64,000 bases of DNA from Shewanella eurypsychrophilus (GTDB lineage: Bacteria > Pseudomonadota > Gammaproteobacteria > Enterobacterales > Shewanellaceae): the NCBI RefSeq assembly GCF_007004545.3, contig NZ_CP045503.2:3194501-3258500 (forward strand). The letters run 5' to 3'. Made by a program: the position numbers and the translations under genes. Position 1 is the stretch's first letter, and each line of letters begins with the position of its first letter. The notes beneath the pieces were generated by a model. It saw nothing but the letters and a program-made list of their open reading frames with translations, did no database searches and had not been told where the DNA came from. Below are positions 26,416-37,000 of this stretch, piece by piece.

Positions 26416-28335
26416 TTACTTAAGCGACTCTAGCTCTTCCCATCGCTCAAAGCACACTTCCAACTTCTGCTCTTTTTCCGTTAACTGGCCGAGTTGGAGA
26501 TTAATTTTATCTTGATCTTGAGCGTAAAAATCTGGTGCACTGACCTTCTCTTGTAATACTTCAACCTCTTGCTCTAGCGACTCCATTTGAGCAGGTAGTC
26601 CTTCGAGTTCACGTTGTAGCTTATAAGATAACTTCTTTTCTACCTTAGGTTTTATTTCAGACTTTTCGTCTTTAACCTCAACCTTCACAGGTTGGACACC
26701 CTTTGCCTCTTGAGGTTCCTCAGAATAAAATTTAGCACCTTGAGAAACTGCATCTTGGTAACCACCAACATACTCACTCCAGCCACCATTACCAGTAAAC
26801 CACCAACTACTGGTCACTGTATTGTCGATAAATGCTCTGTCGTGACTGACGATCAAAAGCGTACCTGGATATTCAGTGAGTAGAGACTCTAACAATTCTA
26901 AGGTCTCAATATCAAGATCGTTGGTTGGCTCATCGAGAATAATCAAGTTAGCAGGCTTAAGTAATAGCCTTGCAAGTAGTAACCTATTCTTTTCACCACC
27001 AGATAATGCCTTTACAGGCGTTCTTGCTCGCATAGGTGAAAATAGGAAATCTTGAAGATAACTCAGGATATGGCGGTCTTGTCCATTGATAGTAATAGTC
27101 TTCTTTCCATCACCAACATTTTCTTCAACTGTTTTTTCAGGATCGAGTGCTTCACGGTACTGATCAAAATATGCCACTTCTAATTTAGTGCCAACTTTCA
27201 CAATACCAGATTGAGCCTCTAGTTGACCAATTAAGAGCTTAACCAAAGTTGATTTACCACAGCCATTAGGACCAATGAGGGCGATTCTATCGCCACGCAT
27301 AACGGCAGTAGTGAAGTCTTTCACTAGATTCTTATCGGGAAGATTATAGTTAAGGTTCTCAATATCAAACACGAGCTTACCTGAACGATCAGTATCAGCA
27401 ACGGCCATTTTGGCGCCACCTTGGCGATTAAGACGTGCCATACGTTCAACCCTAAGCGCTTTAAGAGCACGTACACGGCCTTCATTGCGGGTACGCCTCG
27501 CTTTTACACCTTGTCTGATCCAGGTTTCTTCTTCGGCTAATCGTTTATCAAACTGTGCATTTTGCTCCGCTTCAACTCGTAACCATTCCGCTTTACCATC
27601 GAGGTAAACCTGATAACTTCCAGGCCACGAGGTTATGACTCCGCGGTCTAAATCAACGATTCGAGTTGCCATACGTTGAATAAATCCCCGATCATGGCTA
27701 ACAAAAACAATCGCGCCTCGATAGCTCATCAAAAACTGCTCTAACCACTCGATGGTATCGATATCCAGATGGTTTGTAGGCTCATCAAGCAAGAGTAGAT
27801 CAGGGTCACTCACTAAAGCACGCGCAAGTGCAACCTTACGCTGCCAGCCACCAGATAATTCAGAAAGCGCACTATCAGGGTCTAAACCTAACAATTCACA
27901 GTTTTGATTAATGCGATTATCAAGCTGCCAGCCATTAAGATGGTCGATATCCTCTTGCAAACGCTCCATCTGCTTGAGCATGCGTTCCATCTGCTCAGGT
28001 GAGGCGGTGCCCACATCATGGGCTAATTGATGATATCGCTCTAACTTCTGACCGACCTCTTGCAGACCCGCTGAAATATAGGCATATACCGAGCCAGTGT
28101 CAGCTTTAGGCGGATCTTGCTGTAAACGACTGACTTTGACATCTGTTGCGATATTAAATTCGCCATCATCGAGCAGTACATCACCACTCAAGACTTTCAT
28201 AAGACTTGACTTTCCAGCACCATTGCGTCCAACAATACATACCCGCTCGCCCGGCTCAATGGTAAAATCTGCTTTTTGTAACAATGGCGTATAGCCATAG
28301 GCTAAAGAACCATTATTAATACGAACTAAACTCAA
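26416..28335 (-). CDS. uup: ABC-F ATPase Uup
   Basis: A cytoplasmic ABC-F protein with two ATPase domains and no membrane segments, 639 residues. Walker A motifs are GRNGAGKSS near residue 37 and GPNGCGKST in the second half; signature motifs LSGGW and LSGGE are both present, each followed by LLLDEPTN-type Walker B. A C-terminal coiled coil (about 560-639) matches Uup, which binds branched DNA and ribosomes and limits precise excision of transposons. It overlaps the glutaredoxin-like gene by 4 nt. Confidence 0.94.
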   Translation of the reverse strand: MSLVRINNGSLAYGYTPLLQKADFTIEPGERVCIVGRNGAGKSSLMKVLSGDVLLDDGEFNIATDVKVSRLQQDPPKADTGSVYAYISAGLQEVGQKLERYHQLAHDVGTASPEQMERMLKQMERLQEDIDHLNGWQLDNRINQNCELLGLDPDSALSELSGGWQRKVALARALVSDPDLLLLDEPTNHLDIDTIEWLEQFLMSYRGAIVFVSHDRGFIQRMATRIVDLDRGVITSWPGSYQVYLDGKAEWLRVEAEQNAQFDKRLAEEETWIRQGVKARRTRNEGRVRALKALRVERMARLNRQGGAKMAVADTDRSGKLVFDIENLNYNLPDKNLVKDFTTAVMRGDRIALIGPNGCGKSTLVKLLIGQLEAQSGIVKVGTKLEVAYFDQYREALDPEKTVEENVGDGKKTITINGQDRHILSYLQDFLFSPMRARTPVKALSGGEKNRLLLARLLLKPANLIILDEPTNDLDIETLELLESLLTEYPGTLLIVSHDRAFIDNTVTSSWWFTGNGGWSEYVGGYQDAVSQGAKFYSEEPQEAKGVQPVKVEVKDEKSEIKPKVEKKLSYKLQRELEGLPAQMESLEQEVEVLQEKVSAPDFYAQDQDKINLQLGQLTEKEQKLEVCFERWEELESLK

Positions 28336-28577
28336 GTGAAACTCCTAAAAAAATTATCTAATGCATTGCTATCAAACGGCCAATCAAGTTCTTTATTTGT
28401 ATTACACAGCTTTAAAACTGGGATACGCGTACCATATTGCTCAGCCAGTTCACTGTCATCACAAATGTCGCTTTTAATATACTCAATGCCTGTTTTATCA
28501 ATTAATGCCATCGCAAGTTCACACAGATGACAAACATCTGTGTGGTACAAAATAAAGCTGGCGGGTTTACTCGGCAT
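28332..28577 (-). CDS. Glutaredoxin family protein (DUF836)
   Basis: An 81-residue thioredoxin-fold protein with the redox motif CHLC at 16-19 ([14 protein letters not shown]) and cis-Pro segment RIPVLKL. It fits the small DUF836/glutaredoxin-like family often placed between rlmKL and uup. It overlaps uup by 4 nt and rlmKL by 11 nt, so the three genes are tightly coupled. Its partner is unknown. Confidence 0.82.
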   Translation of the reverse strand: MPSKPASFILYHTDVCHLCELAMALIDKTGIEYIKSDICDDSELAEQYGTRIPVLKLCNTNKELDWPFDSNALDNFFRSFT

Positions 28578-30702
28578 GCGTAAGAAGCCAAGTATTATGT
28601 ATTTGTGGATTACGCTTAAAATCTAATGGTAACGTCTGGTCATCAATATTTTTAACCGTAAAACCCAATGCTTCTAACGCTTCAGTTTCCATCTTAAATT
28701 TACGCTTATTGTTCGAGAAGATAATCTCAGCATTCGGGTTTAATAATTTAATTAAACTCGACAACAAAGCGACATGATCGCGCAAGACATCGAAAGAGTC
28801 TTCCATACGCTTTGAATTAGAAAATGTTGGAGGATCAATGAAAATCAGATCAAACTTATCGTGAGTTGTCTTAATCCACTGCATGCAGTTCGCTTGAACA
28901 AACTGATACTTATCATCATTCAAACCGTTCAAGGCAAAATTTTCTTTAGCCCAATTAGTATAAGTATTAGACATGTCGACAGTTTTAACTGATTTTGCAC
29001 CACCTAATGCCGCATGTACAGATGCTGAGCCCGTGTAGGCGAATAAATTTAAAACATCTTTACCTTTAGATTTTTCCCCGACTAACTTACGGGTCAAACG
29101 GTGGTCAAGAAAAAGCCCAGTATCTAAATACTCTTTAAGGTTAAGCTTAAACTTAGCACCATATTCAGTCGTAATTAACTCAAGCTTGTTTGTTTGAATC
29201 TTTTCGTACTGATTTGTTCCTTTTTGTTTTTCACGCGTTTTTAAAATAATATTATCAGGATCAATATCGATCGCGCCAGGCAAGGTGATCAGTACGTCCG
29301 TAAGACGACGTTTTGTTACCGACTCAGGTATATCCATTGGTGCGGTATATTCTTGTATCACAACATAATCAAGGTATTTATCAATAGCGACCTTATAGTC
29401 AGGCAGATCTGCATCGTAGATACGATAGCTATCAACTCCCTCTTTCTTCGCCCATTTTTTAAGTTGCTTAAGGTTCTTTTTAATTCGATTTACAAAAGGA
29501 ACGGCAATATCACTCACATCGCCATCACGCTTGATGTTAGCGGGATCTACACGGCGAGTATTTACCGCATGAACAGTATAAAGATTAAAAGCACATTCTA
29601 ATGCGCCGTTGTTCATCTTCATCTGTTTATCAGCTTTTAACTTTAAGGCAGATAACAGCTCTACGTCACTATTGAGAACCGCAAGCTGCCAGCCACCAAA
29701 CTCGGCTTTAAACTTATCACCCAACTGATAGTACAACTGCAACAATGCTGTTACTGTTCCTAGTCGTTCTCCATATGGTGGGTTTGTGATTAAATAACCA
29801 GTCTGTTCGGGAACTTTTACATCTAACGCATCTGCCACACTGAAATCAATGAGATCGAGAACCCCTGCATTTTCAGCATTTGTTTTCGCAAGATCCACAA
29901 TTCGCGAATCGATATCAGAACCATAAAACTTAGTTACACAACGTGTTTTACCTATCGTTGCGCGTGCTTTGGCTTCATTAAGTAATTCTTGCCAAACTTT
30001 ATCGCTATGTCTGTGCCAATGCTCAAAACCAAATCGTTCTCGAGTCAAACCAGGCGCAATATCACAGGCAATCATAGCCGCTTCAATAAGAATCGTACCG
30101 CTACCACAAAATGGGTCCAGAAGTGTCACCGGTTTTTTTGACCAGCCACTGCGCACTAGCATATTAGCCGCTAGGTTTTCTTTTAGTGGTGCTTCACCGG
30201 TTGTGGCACGATAACCACGTTTATGTAATGCAGGACCAGAAAAATTCAAACCAATAGTGATCTGTCCACGACGGTAGTGGGCATCGATCCTAAAATCAGC
30301 ATCGACTCGCGCCACGTCGGGTCTTGGGCAATCATCATCACGGAAACGGTCAACGATGGCATCTTTAATTTTAAGCGCACCAAACATGGTGTTATTGATA
30401 AAGCCACCCATGCCATGGAAATCGATACTAAATGTATTGCGATGATTGAACTCCATCTGCCAATCAATACCATAAGCAGCATTGTAAAGCTGTTCGGGAG
30501 ATTCACACGGACCTTTATGGATAACCACAATAATACGACTAGCAAGTCGAGACCAAAGAGTGATCCGGTACCCTAGCTCTAATGATGCAGAGAAATAGAC
30601 TCCAGCAACACTCTCTTTAATTTCAGAAGCACCAAGCTCAGCTAACTCGAGTGATAATGCGTATTCATAGCCCTTAGGAGCCGCAGCAAAAAAATTTAAC
30701 AT
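28567..30702 (-). CDS. rlmKL: Bifunctional 23S rRNA methyltransferase RlmKL
   Basis: It modifies 23S rRNA at G2445 (m2G) and G2069 (m7G). 711 residues: an N-terminal THUMP region, the RlmL methyltransferase domain with NPPYGERLG near 309-317, and a C-terminal RlmK domain with [14 protein letters not shown] and [11 protein letters not shown] near 625. The fused form matches E. coli RlmL (702 residues). ATG 30702 is preferred over the preceding TTG. It is the first gene of rlmKL-glutaredoxin-uup. Confidence 0.95.
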   Translation of the reverse strand: MLNFFAAAPKGYEYALSLELAELGASEIKESVAGVYFSASLELGYRITLWSRLASRIIVVIHKGPCESPEQLYNAAYGIDWQMEFNHRNTFSIDFHGMGGFINNTMFGALKIKDAIVDRFRDDDCPRPDVARVDADFRIDAHYRRGQITIGLNFSGPALHKRGYRATTGEAPLKENLAANMLVRSGWSKKPVTLLDPFCGSGTILIEAAMIACDIAPGLTRERFGFEHWHRHSDKVWQELLNEAKARATIGKTRCVTKFYGSDIDSRIVDLAKTNAENAGVLDLIDFSVADALDVKVPEQTGYLITNPPYGERLGTVTALLQLYYQLGDKFKAEFGGWQLAVLNSDVELLSALKLKADKQMKMNNGALECAFNLYTVHAVNTRRVDPANIKRDGDVSDIAVPFVNRIKKNLKQLKKWAKKEGVDSYRIYDADLPDYKVAIDKYLDYVVIQEYTAPMDIPESVTKRRLTDVLITLPGAIDIDPDNIILKTREKQKGTNQYEKIQTNKLELITTEYGAKFKLNLKEYLDTGLFLDHRLTRKLVGEKSKGKDVLNLFAYTGSASVHAALGGAKSVKTVDMSNTYTNWAKENFALNGLNDDKYQFVQANCMQWIKTTHDKFDLIFIDPPTFSNSKRMEDSFDVLRDHVALLSSLIKLLNPNAEIIFSNNKRKFKMETEALEALGFTVKNIDDQTLPLDFKRNPQIHNTWLLTHAE

Positions 30703-30975
30703 CAATAGATAGACACACAGTAAAAATTAATCAGCCATTATACCTTGAAGACAAACTAAAAGATAAAAAGTTATTAGGTCTAATGATGTTTAATCGACAT
30801 ATTTAAACTCGCTTTGTATAAAGATACCTCTCATTGTTTCATTAACGTACGGTTGAACGGTTTTTCACGAAACACGCTTGCATTGATTCAATCATATCGC
30901 TATAGTTCGCCCCGCTTTGAACGAGTAGAGAGATTAACTAAATATCTTAGCTCATAATAAGCATGATTATACGGA

Positions 30976-31052
<77 letters not shown>

Positions 31053-31097
31053 ATTCTTTATTAGTAGAATTAAAACAACTAATGCGTTCAATACGGA

Positions 31098-31202
31098 CGC
31101 GGGATGGAGCAGTATAAAAGCTACTCGGACTCAACTCTTTATAAACAGGTGGCGAAGGTCGTTGCCCCGCTTTTGTAAAAAGTAATCCAGCTCCCGCAAC
31201 CA
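31098..31202 (+). pseudogene. 105-nt tRNA-fMet-like variant, copy 1
   Basis: The first 18 nt and the last 19 nt (to CCA) match tRNA-fMet. The middle is different: the D-loop GG is lost, the CAT anticodon is gone, about 19 nt beginning ACTCTTTAT replace the anticodon loop, CGAAGGTCGTTG is kept, and the T-loop is replaced by a segment that can form the hairpin CTTTT-GTA-AAAAG. It cannot be a normal tRNA. It is identical to copy 2. Confidence 0.8.
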
Positions 31203-31261
31203 ATTCTTTGATTGAAGAATTAAAACTCAATTCACTCATCTAGTGTATAGGTCAATTCGGA

Positions 31262-31338
<77 letters not shown>

Positions 31339-31396
31339 ATTCTTTGATTGAAGAATTAAAACTCAATTCACTCATCTAGTGTATAGGTCATCCGGA

Positions 31397-31473
<77 letters not shown>

Positions 31474-31518
31474 ATTCTTTATTAGTAGAATTAAAACAGC
31501 TAATGCGTTCAATACGGA

Positions 31519-31595
<77 letters not shown>

Positions 31596-31640
31596 ATTCT
31601 TTATTAGTAGAATTAAAATAACTAGTGTGTTCGATACGGA

Positions 31641-31745
31641 CGCGGGATGGAGCAGTATAAAAGCTACTCGGACTCAACTCTTTATAAACAGGTGGCGAAG
31701 GTCGTTGCCCCGCTTTTGTAAAAAGTAATCCAGCTCCCGCAACCA
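31641..31745 (+). pseudogene. 105-nt tRNA-fMet-like variant, copy 2
   Basis: Identical over all 105 nt to variant copy 1, despite being separated from it by three normal tRNA genes. The acceptor arms pair as in the tRNA. Confidence 0.8.
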
Positions 31746-31790
31746 ATTCTTTATTAGTAGAATTAAAATAATTAGTGTGTTCGATACGGA

Positions 31791-31867
<77 letters not shown>

Positions 31868-31925
31868 ATTCTTTATTAGTAGAATAAAAACTCAATTCAT
31901 TCATCTAGTGCATAGGTCATCCGGA

Positions 31926-32030
31926 CACGGGATGGAGCAGTATAAAAGCTACTCGGACTCAACTCTTTATAAACAGGTGGCGAAGGTCGTTGCCCCGCTT
32001 TTGTAAAAAGTAATCCAGCTCCCGCAACCA
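31926..32030 (+). pseudogene. 105-nt tRNA-fMet-like variant, copy 3
   Basis: It differs from variant copies 1 and 2 by one base: G2 of the acceptor is A, which breaks the G2-C71 pair. It is the final unit, followed by a terminator. Confidence 0.8.
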
Positions 32031-32035
32031 ATTTC

Positions 32036-32055
32036 CTGATTAATCAATCAGTTTT
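32036..32055 (+). terminator. Terminator of the tRNA-fMet array
   Basis: A 6-bp stem CTGATT / AATCAG, loop AATC, then TTTT, six nt after the CCA of the last unit. Confidence 0.65.
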
Positions 32056-32317
32056 AAAACCTACTTATAACTCCCCCTCTTTTAATACCCCTTACTCAAA
32101 ATATTCTCCCCATTTCTATATCCCTAGATATAAATAGCCCTAAGTTAAAATCTACACCTTTTAACCCACCTAAGATAACAACTTAAAAGTATGCAAAACC
32201 ACTCAAAACTATAATTCAATGCTCAGAATAATGAAGTACTATTTTGAGAAGCTGGTTGAGAGGCCGAGTGAGAAGCGGATATTATGAAGGGTTCTATCGA
32301 TCGTGATGAAGGACTAT

Positions 32318-32851
32318 TTATGCAGCTGCAATATGTCGCTTTACGTTTAACGGATACAATCTATCATGCATCACTTTAATACATTCAAATTGCTGTAATG
32401 ATTTAGATTCAGTAAGTTTAAGTTCTGGTTCAAGTACCATAACTAAAGAAGCTTGAATGCTGGTTTCAACCACCAATACTCGGGCATTCACTCCTTGGCA
32501 CCGCAGTTGAAAGACTTTACCTAAATCACTATAAACACACATACTACTGGTTTCAAAGAACCATGATTTGGGCATTTGAGGTTTCAATAAAAAATGAGCA
32601 GCAGTTGCATTGAGTGCTAGCTGAACTTTCAAACCATCTGATAGTTCAAATGACTTAGCTATAAGATCTAGAAACTCTATATAAAACTTGGCATGGTCAA
32701 CATTAAACTCCAACTCAATCAAAGCATCTGGAATTAATGATTTCTTTTTATACGGAGTTAAGAACTCCATATCAGAGTCTAATGAAACGCTTAAAACAGC
32801 ATACGAATCACTATACCTCCATTGCCAATCCCTTTTTGGCATTAATAACAT
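32318..32851 (-). CDS. zapC: Cell division protein ZapC
   Basis: ZapC binds FtsZ and promotes bundling of filaments in the Z-ring. The 177-residue protein is recognised from its N-terminus (MLMPKRDWQWRYSDSYAVL-like), its size and its place beside pyrD, the same pair as in E. coli (zapC formerly ycbW). It is soluble, with no membrane segments. It lies 166 bp downstream of pyrD on the same strand. Confidence 0.82.
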   Translation of the reverse strand: MLLMPKRDWQWRYSDSYAVLSVSLDSDMEFLTPYKKKSLIPDALIELEFNVDHAKFYIEFLDLIAKSFELSDGLKVQLALNATAAHFLLKPQMPKSWFFETSSMCVYSDLGKVFQLRCQGVNARVLVVETSIQASLVMVLEPELKLTESKSLQQFECIKVMHDRLYPLNVKRHIAAA

Positions 32852-32961
32852 AACATTTACCTGTCATATAGAATACAGCTCGATAATAGATGATATTTCA
32901 TCCAATATCAAAATGTTATTAAATTAATTTAATTTAATAACATTTAGTTAATTAGATCAAA

Positions 32962-32983
32962 CGCGATCTTGAATTCGATCGCG
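32962..32983. other. Inverted repeat between zapC and pyrD
   Basis: CGCGATC (32962-32968) pairs with GATCGCG (32977-32983) around an 8-nt loop. There is only a weak T run on the minus strand side, so it could be a weak terminator of pyrD or a processing hairpin. Confidence 0.35.
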
Positions 32984-33017
32984 CTATAAAAATAGATCTT
33001 ATGATGGAACTATTTCT

Positions 33018-34037
33018 TTATCTGACACGATACGCATCAACAATATCTTTAATTAATTTTGGGCCTTGGTATATAAAACCAGAAAAAATTTGAACCATAG
33101 CCGCACCAGCATCTATTTTATCAAGGGCGTCGGTTGAACTATTAATCCCACCCACACCTATGATTGGTATCTTGCCTTTTAGGCACTCTGAAAGCTGTTT
33201 AATCACTAAAGTAGACAATGCATTCAATGGCTTACCACTCAACCCGCCTGATTCAGTTGCATTTTGAAGACCACTAACACCGTCTCGACTCAATGTAGTG
33301 TTGGTCGCAATAGCGCCATCAAACTCATTTTTAATTAAGGATTCAGCTATTTTTTCAATCTCATCTGGGGACAAATCAGGTGCGATTTTCAGAGCTATGG
33401 GAACATACTTACCATGCTTTTCAGCAAGATCTTTTTGTTTAGCTTTCAGCGATCCCAAAAGATCATCTAATAGGTCACCATACTGTAAGCTTCTTAAGCC
33501 TGGGGTGTTTGGAGATGAAATATTTACAGCAATGTAAGCTGCATACTGATATACCTTCTCCATACAGATCAAATAATCATCTTTACCCTGCTCAACTGGC
33601 GTATCTTTATTCTTACCAATATTGACGCCTACAAGCGCACCAGACTTAGCTTGCTTTAAATTAGCAACAAGGTTATCAACTCCCTTGTTATTGAAACCCA
33701 TTCTGTTAATTATTGCTTTAGCGGGCTTTAAACGGAAAAGGCGTGGTTGTTCGTTACCCGGTTGAGGTCTTGGGGTAACAGTACCAACTTCTATGTGTCC
33801 AAACCCCATAGCATGGAAGCCATCGATACACTCACCATCTTTATCCATTCCAGCAGCTAAGCCGACAGGATTTGGAAAGGTCACTCCCATACATTCAACT
33901 GGAGCGGGTTCAAACTGTTGTGCATAAAAACAATCTAAAGGGCTATTGGCCGTCGACTTGAGACTATTAAGTGCAAGATGATGCGCCCTTTCAGGATCCA
34001 TCTGGAACATGACTTTTTGAGCGATTTTGTAAAACAT
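33018..34037 (-). CDS. pyrD: Dihydroorotate dehydrogenase (quinone), class 2
   Basis: The fourth step of pyrimidine synthesis, membrane-associated and quinone-linked. At 339 residues, the N-terminal helices for membrane contact ([20 protein letters not shown]) are present, FMN-binding segments include [14 protein letters not shown] and IGVGGI, and catalytic Ser175 is in [11 protein letters not shown]. The ATG follows AGGAG. It is colinear with E. coli PyrD. A terminator for the upstream glutamate dehydrogenase gene separates the two. Confidence 0.97.
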   Translation of the reverse strand: MFYKIAQKVMFQMDPERAHHLALNSLKSTANSPLDCFYAQQFEPAPVECMGVTFPNPVGLAAGMDKDGECIDGFHAMGFGHIEVGTVTPRPQPGNEQPRLFRLKPAKAIINRMGFNNKGVDNLVANLKQAKSGALVGVNIGKNKDTPVEQGKDDYLICMEKVYQYAAYIAVNISSPNTPGLRSLQYGDLLDDLLGSLKAKQKDLAEKHGKYVPIALKIAPDLSPDEIEKIAESLIKNEFDGAIATNTTLSRDGVSGLQNATESGGLSGKPLNALSTLVIKQLSECLKGKIPIIGVGGINSSTDALDKIDAGAAMVQIFSGFIYQGPKLIKDIVDAYRVR

Positions 34038-34053
34038 GCTTTCTCCTAGACCG

Positions 34054-34080
34054 AAAAAAGCCCCGGCTATTGCCAGGGCT
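34054..34080 (-). terminator. Terminator of the NAD-glutamate dehydrogenase gene
   Basis: On the minus strand the stem AGCCCTGGC / GCCGGGGCT (one mispair) with loop AATA is followed by TTTTTT. It lies between gdhB and pyrD. Confidence 0.85.
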
Positions 34081-34098
34081 AATTAATATTATTAACCT

Positions 34099-37000
34099 TT
34101 AACCTTCACAATGAAGAATTAATAGGTTTAGCTCACGCAAAGCGACAGAGAACTTGGCAAATTCATGGCTTTGCGAAGTTTTAAAGTCCGCGAGCATATG
34201 GAACCATCTCTCCAATAACCCCTGATTGGATTCTATCCATTGAGTAATAATGGTATCAGCATCACAAGTTGAGGTACATGTTCTTAATACCACCGAACTT
34301 AATGAACGCTGCTGCCAGTCTAACTCTTCTCTAAATGCTGCTCTTGCAAGCGCTTGCCAATGGTTCGCAACAGGCTGCTCACTGATTTGGTCAAGGAACC
34401 AATGAAGGTCAACTCGAGCACCTAGCTTGAAGTATGTCTGTGCAACGAGTGACACTGGTTTACTTTCAAGTTCAGCTATTTGCGCAATATCCAGAGCCGA
34501 AAATAAAGTACTCATGTTAACGACGTTGGTCGCCACAGACTCGTTTACACCCTCTTTAACCAGAGCTGCAATTTCTGCACGAATACCTTCAACTTCAACC
34601 TCAACCATATAACCATGAACATTGGCTTTAAGATCTTCAAATACAGGGGCAAAGAAGCTTATAGTCTGCTCAATACTATGACTACGATTACGATGACGTA
34701 GGAACCATCGACTCGCACGACGAATATTACGTCGAAGTTGATGCAACATTTCACCTTGCACAACAGCTGGAATAATGCCATTTAAAGACGTTATCTGCTG
34801 GGTTAAATCAGCTAATCCAAATACTTCACGAGCCATAGTGTAACAAATTGCAGCTTCAGCGACTGAGGCACCAGTCTCATCTTGCATACGTTGTACGAAA
34901 TTAAGCCCTAAATCATTAACTAATTCATTGGCTAACGACGTTGCAATAATTTCAGCACGAAGTGGATGAGACACCATTCGATCACTGTATCTTTCTTGTA
35001 ACTGCTGCGGGAAGTAAGCAATCAATAACTGACTTAAAAATGCATCATCTGTGATTTCAGGAGTCAATAACTGCTCTTTGAGTACCATTTTCGCATAAGC
35101 AACTAAAACAGAAAGCTCAGGGCGAGTAAGAGGTTTACCGTTAGCTAGACGCTCAGCAAGTTCCTCTTCAGATGGAAGGAACTCTAGACCTCTATCGAGC
35201 TTACCATCTTTCTCAAGGTAATGAATAAAGCGGATCTGTTCTTTCAACTGCTCAGCACCACGAACCTGAGTCACTGAAATAGTGCGGGTCTGGTCATTAC
35301 AATCTTGTAGAACAATACGGCTTACTTCATCAGTCATTTCGACTAATAAACGATTACGCTGTTTAAGTGTCATCTCACCATCTGCAACCAATGCATTAAG
35401 TAAGATCTTAATATTAACTTCATTGTCGGAACAATCTACGCCGCCAACGTTATCTACAAAATCGGTATTCATTCGACCGCCATTAGCAGCATATTCAATA
35501 CGCCCTAACTGAGTACAGCCTAAGTTACCACCCTCGCCTATAATTCTGGCTTTAACTTCATTACCGTTAACACGTAGAGCATCGTTCGCTCTATCACCCA
35601 CTTCAGCATGTGTCTCTGAAGATGATTTAACATAGGTGCCGATACCGCCATTCCAAATAAGATCAACATTCATCTTCAAGAGCTCTTTAAGCAACTCTGT
35701 CGGTGTCATCGACGCTTTCTTAGTATCTAACATTGCTTTCATTTCAGAAGACAATGGGATCTTCTTAGCCGAACGAAGGAAAATACCACCACCTTTGGAG
35801 ATAAGTTCTTTATTGTAATCATCCCAACTTGAACGAGGAAGTTCAAATAAACGTGCACGCTCTTTAAAACTAGACTCAGCATCTGGGTTTGGATCAATAA
35901 AAATATGCAGATGGTTAAACGCTGTAACGAGTCGAATATGCTCTGAAAGTAGCATACCATTACCGAATACATCACCAGCCATGTCACCTACAGCAAGACA
36001 AGTAAAGTCAGTGGTTTGACAATCGATGCCTATTTCGCGGAAGTGGCGTTTAACCGATTCCCACGCACCACGTGCTGTGATCCCCATTTTCTTATGGTCA
36101 TAACCATAACTGCCACCAGAGGCAAACGCATCACCTAACCAGAAACCATATTCTTCAGAAATACTGTTGGCGATATCAGAGAATGTTGCCGTGCCTTTAT
36201 CGGCAGCAACAACCAAATATGGATCATCTTCATCATGACGAACCACATTCTTAGGCGGGATCACTTCACCCTCAATTATATTGTCAGAAATATCGAGTAA
36301 ACCACGAATAAACAAACGGTAACACTCTTGGCCTTCGGTGAAGAAAGCTTCGCGTCCACCTTCTGTAGGCAGTTGCTTACAGACAAATCCGCCCTTCGCG
36401 CCTACTGGCACAATAACGGTGTTCTTAACTTGTTGTGCTTTTACTAAACCAAGCACTTCGGTGCGGAAATCTTCACGGCGATCTGACCAACGAAGACCAC
36501 CACGTGCTACTTTACCGCCGCGAAGATGCACACCTTCGACTCTCGGAGAGTAAACAAAAATCTCGAACTTAGGTAAAGGACGCGGCATCTCTGGGATCAT
36601 TTCAGGAGAAAACTTGAATGAAACGTATGGTTTCTCTTTACCGTCTTCAGCGACTTGATAGAAGTTTGTTCTGAGCGTCGCGTTTATTAAATCCAAATAA
36701 CGTCGAATAATTCTGTCGTCATCTAAGCTAGAAACATCATCTAAACGTAAATCAATTTGTTCAATAAATTTACTTAAGGTACGTGTTTTAAGTTTAGGGT
36801 TAAACTTTCGGATAAACATTTTGACTAATAAGTCTGCTAGCTGTGGATAGCGTGTAAATGTTTCTTCGATATACGCTTGGCTAAATGTTGCATCTATTTG
36901 ACGCATGTACTTAGCATAAGCTCGTAATATTGAAACTTCACGTCCGCCTAAGCCTGTAGCAAGTACCAATCGGTTAAAACCATCATCTTCAAGCTGCTTC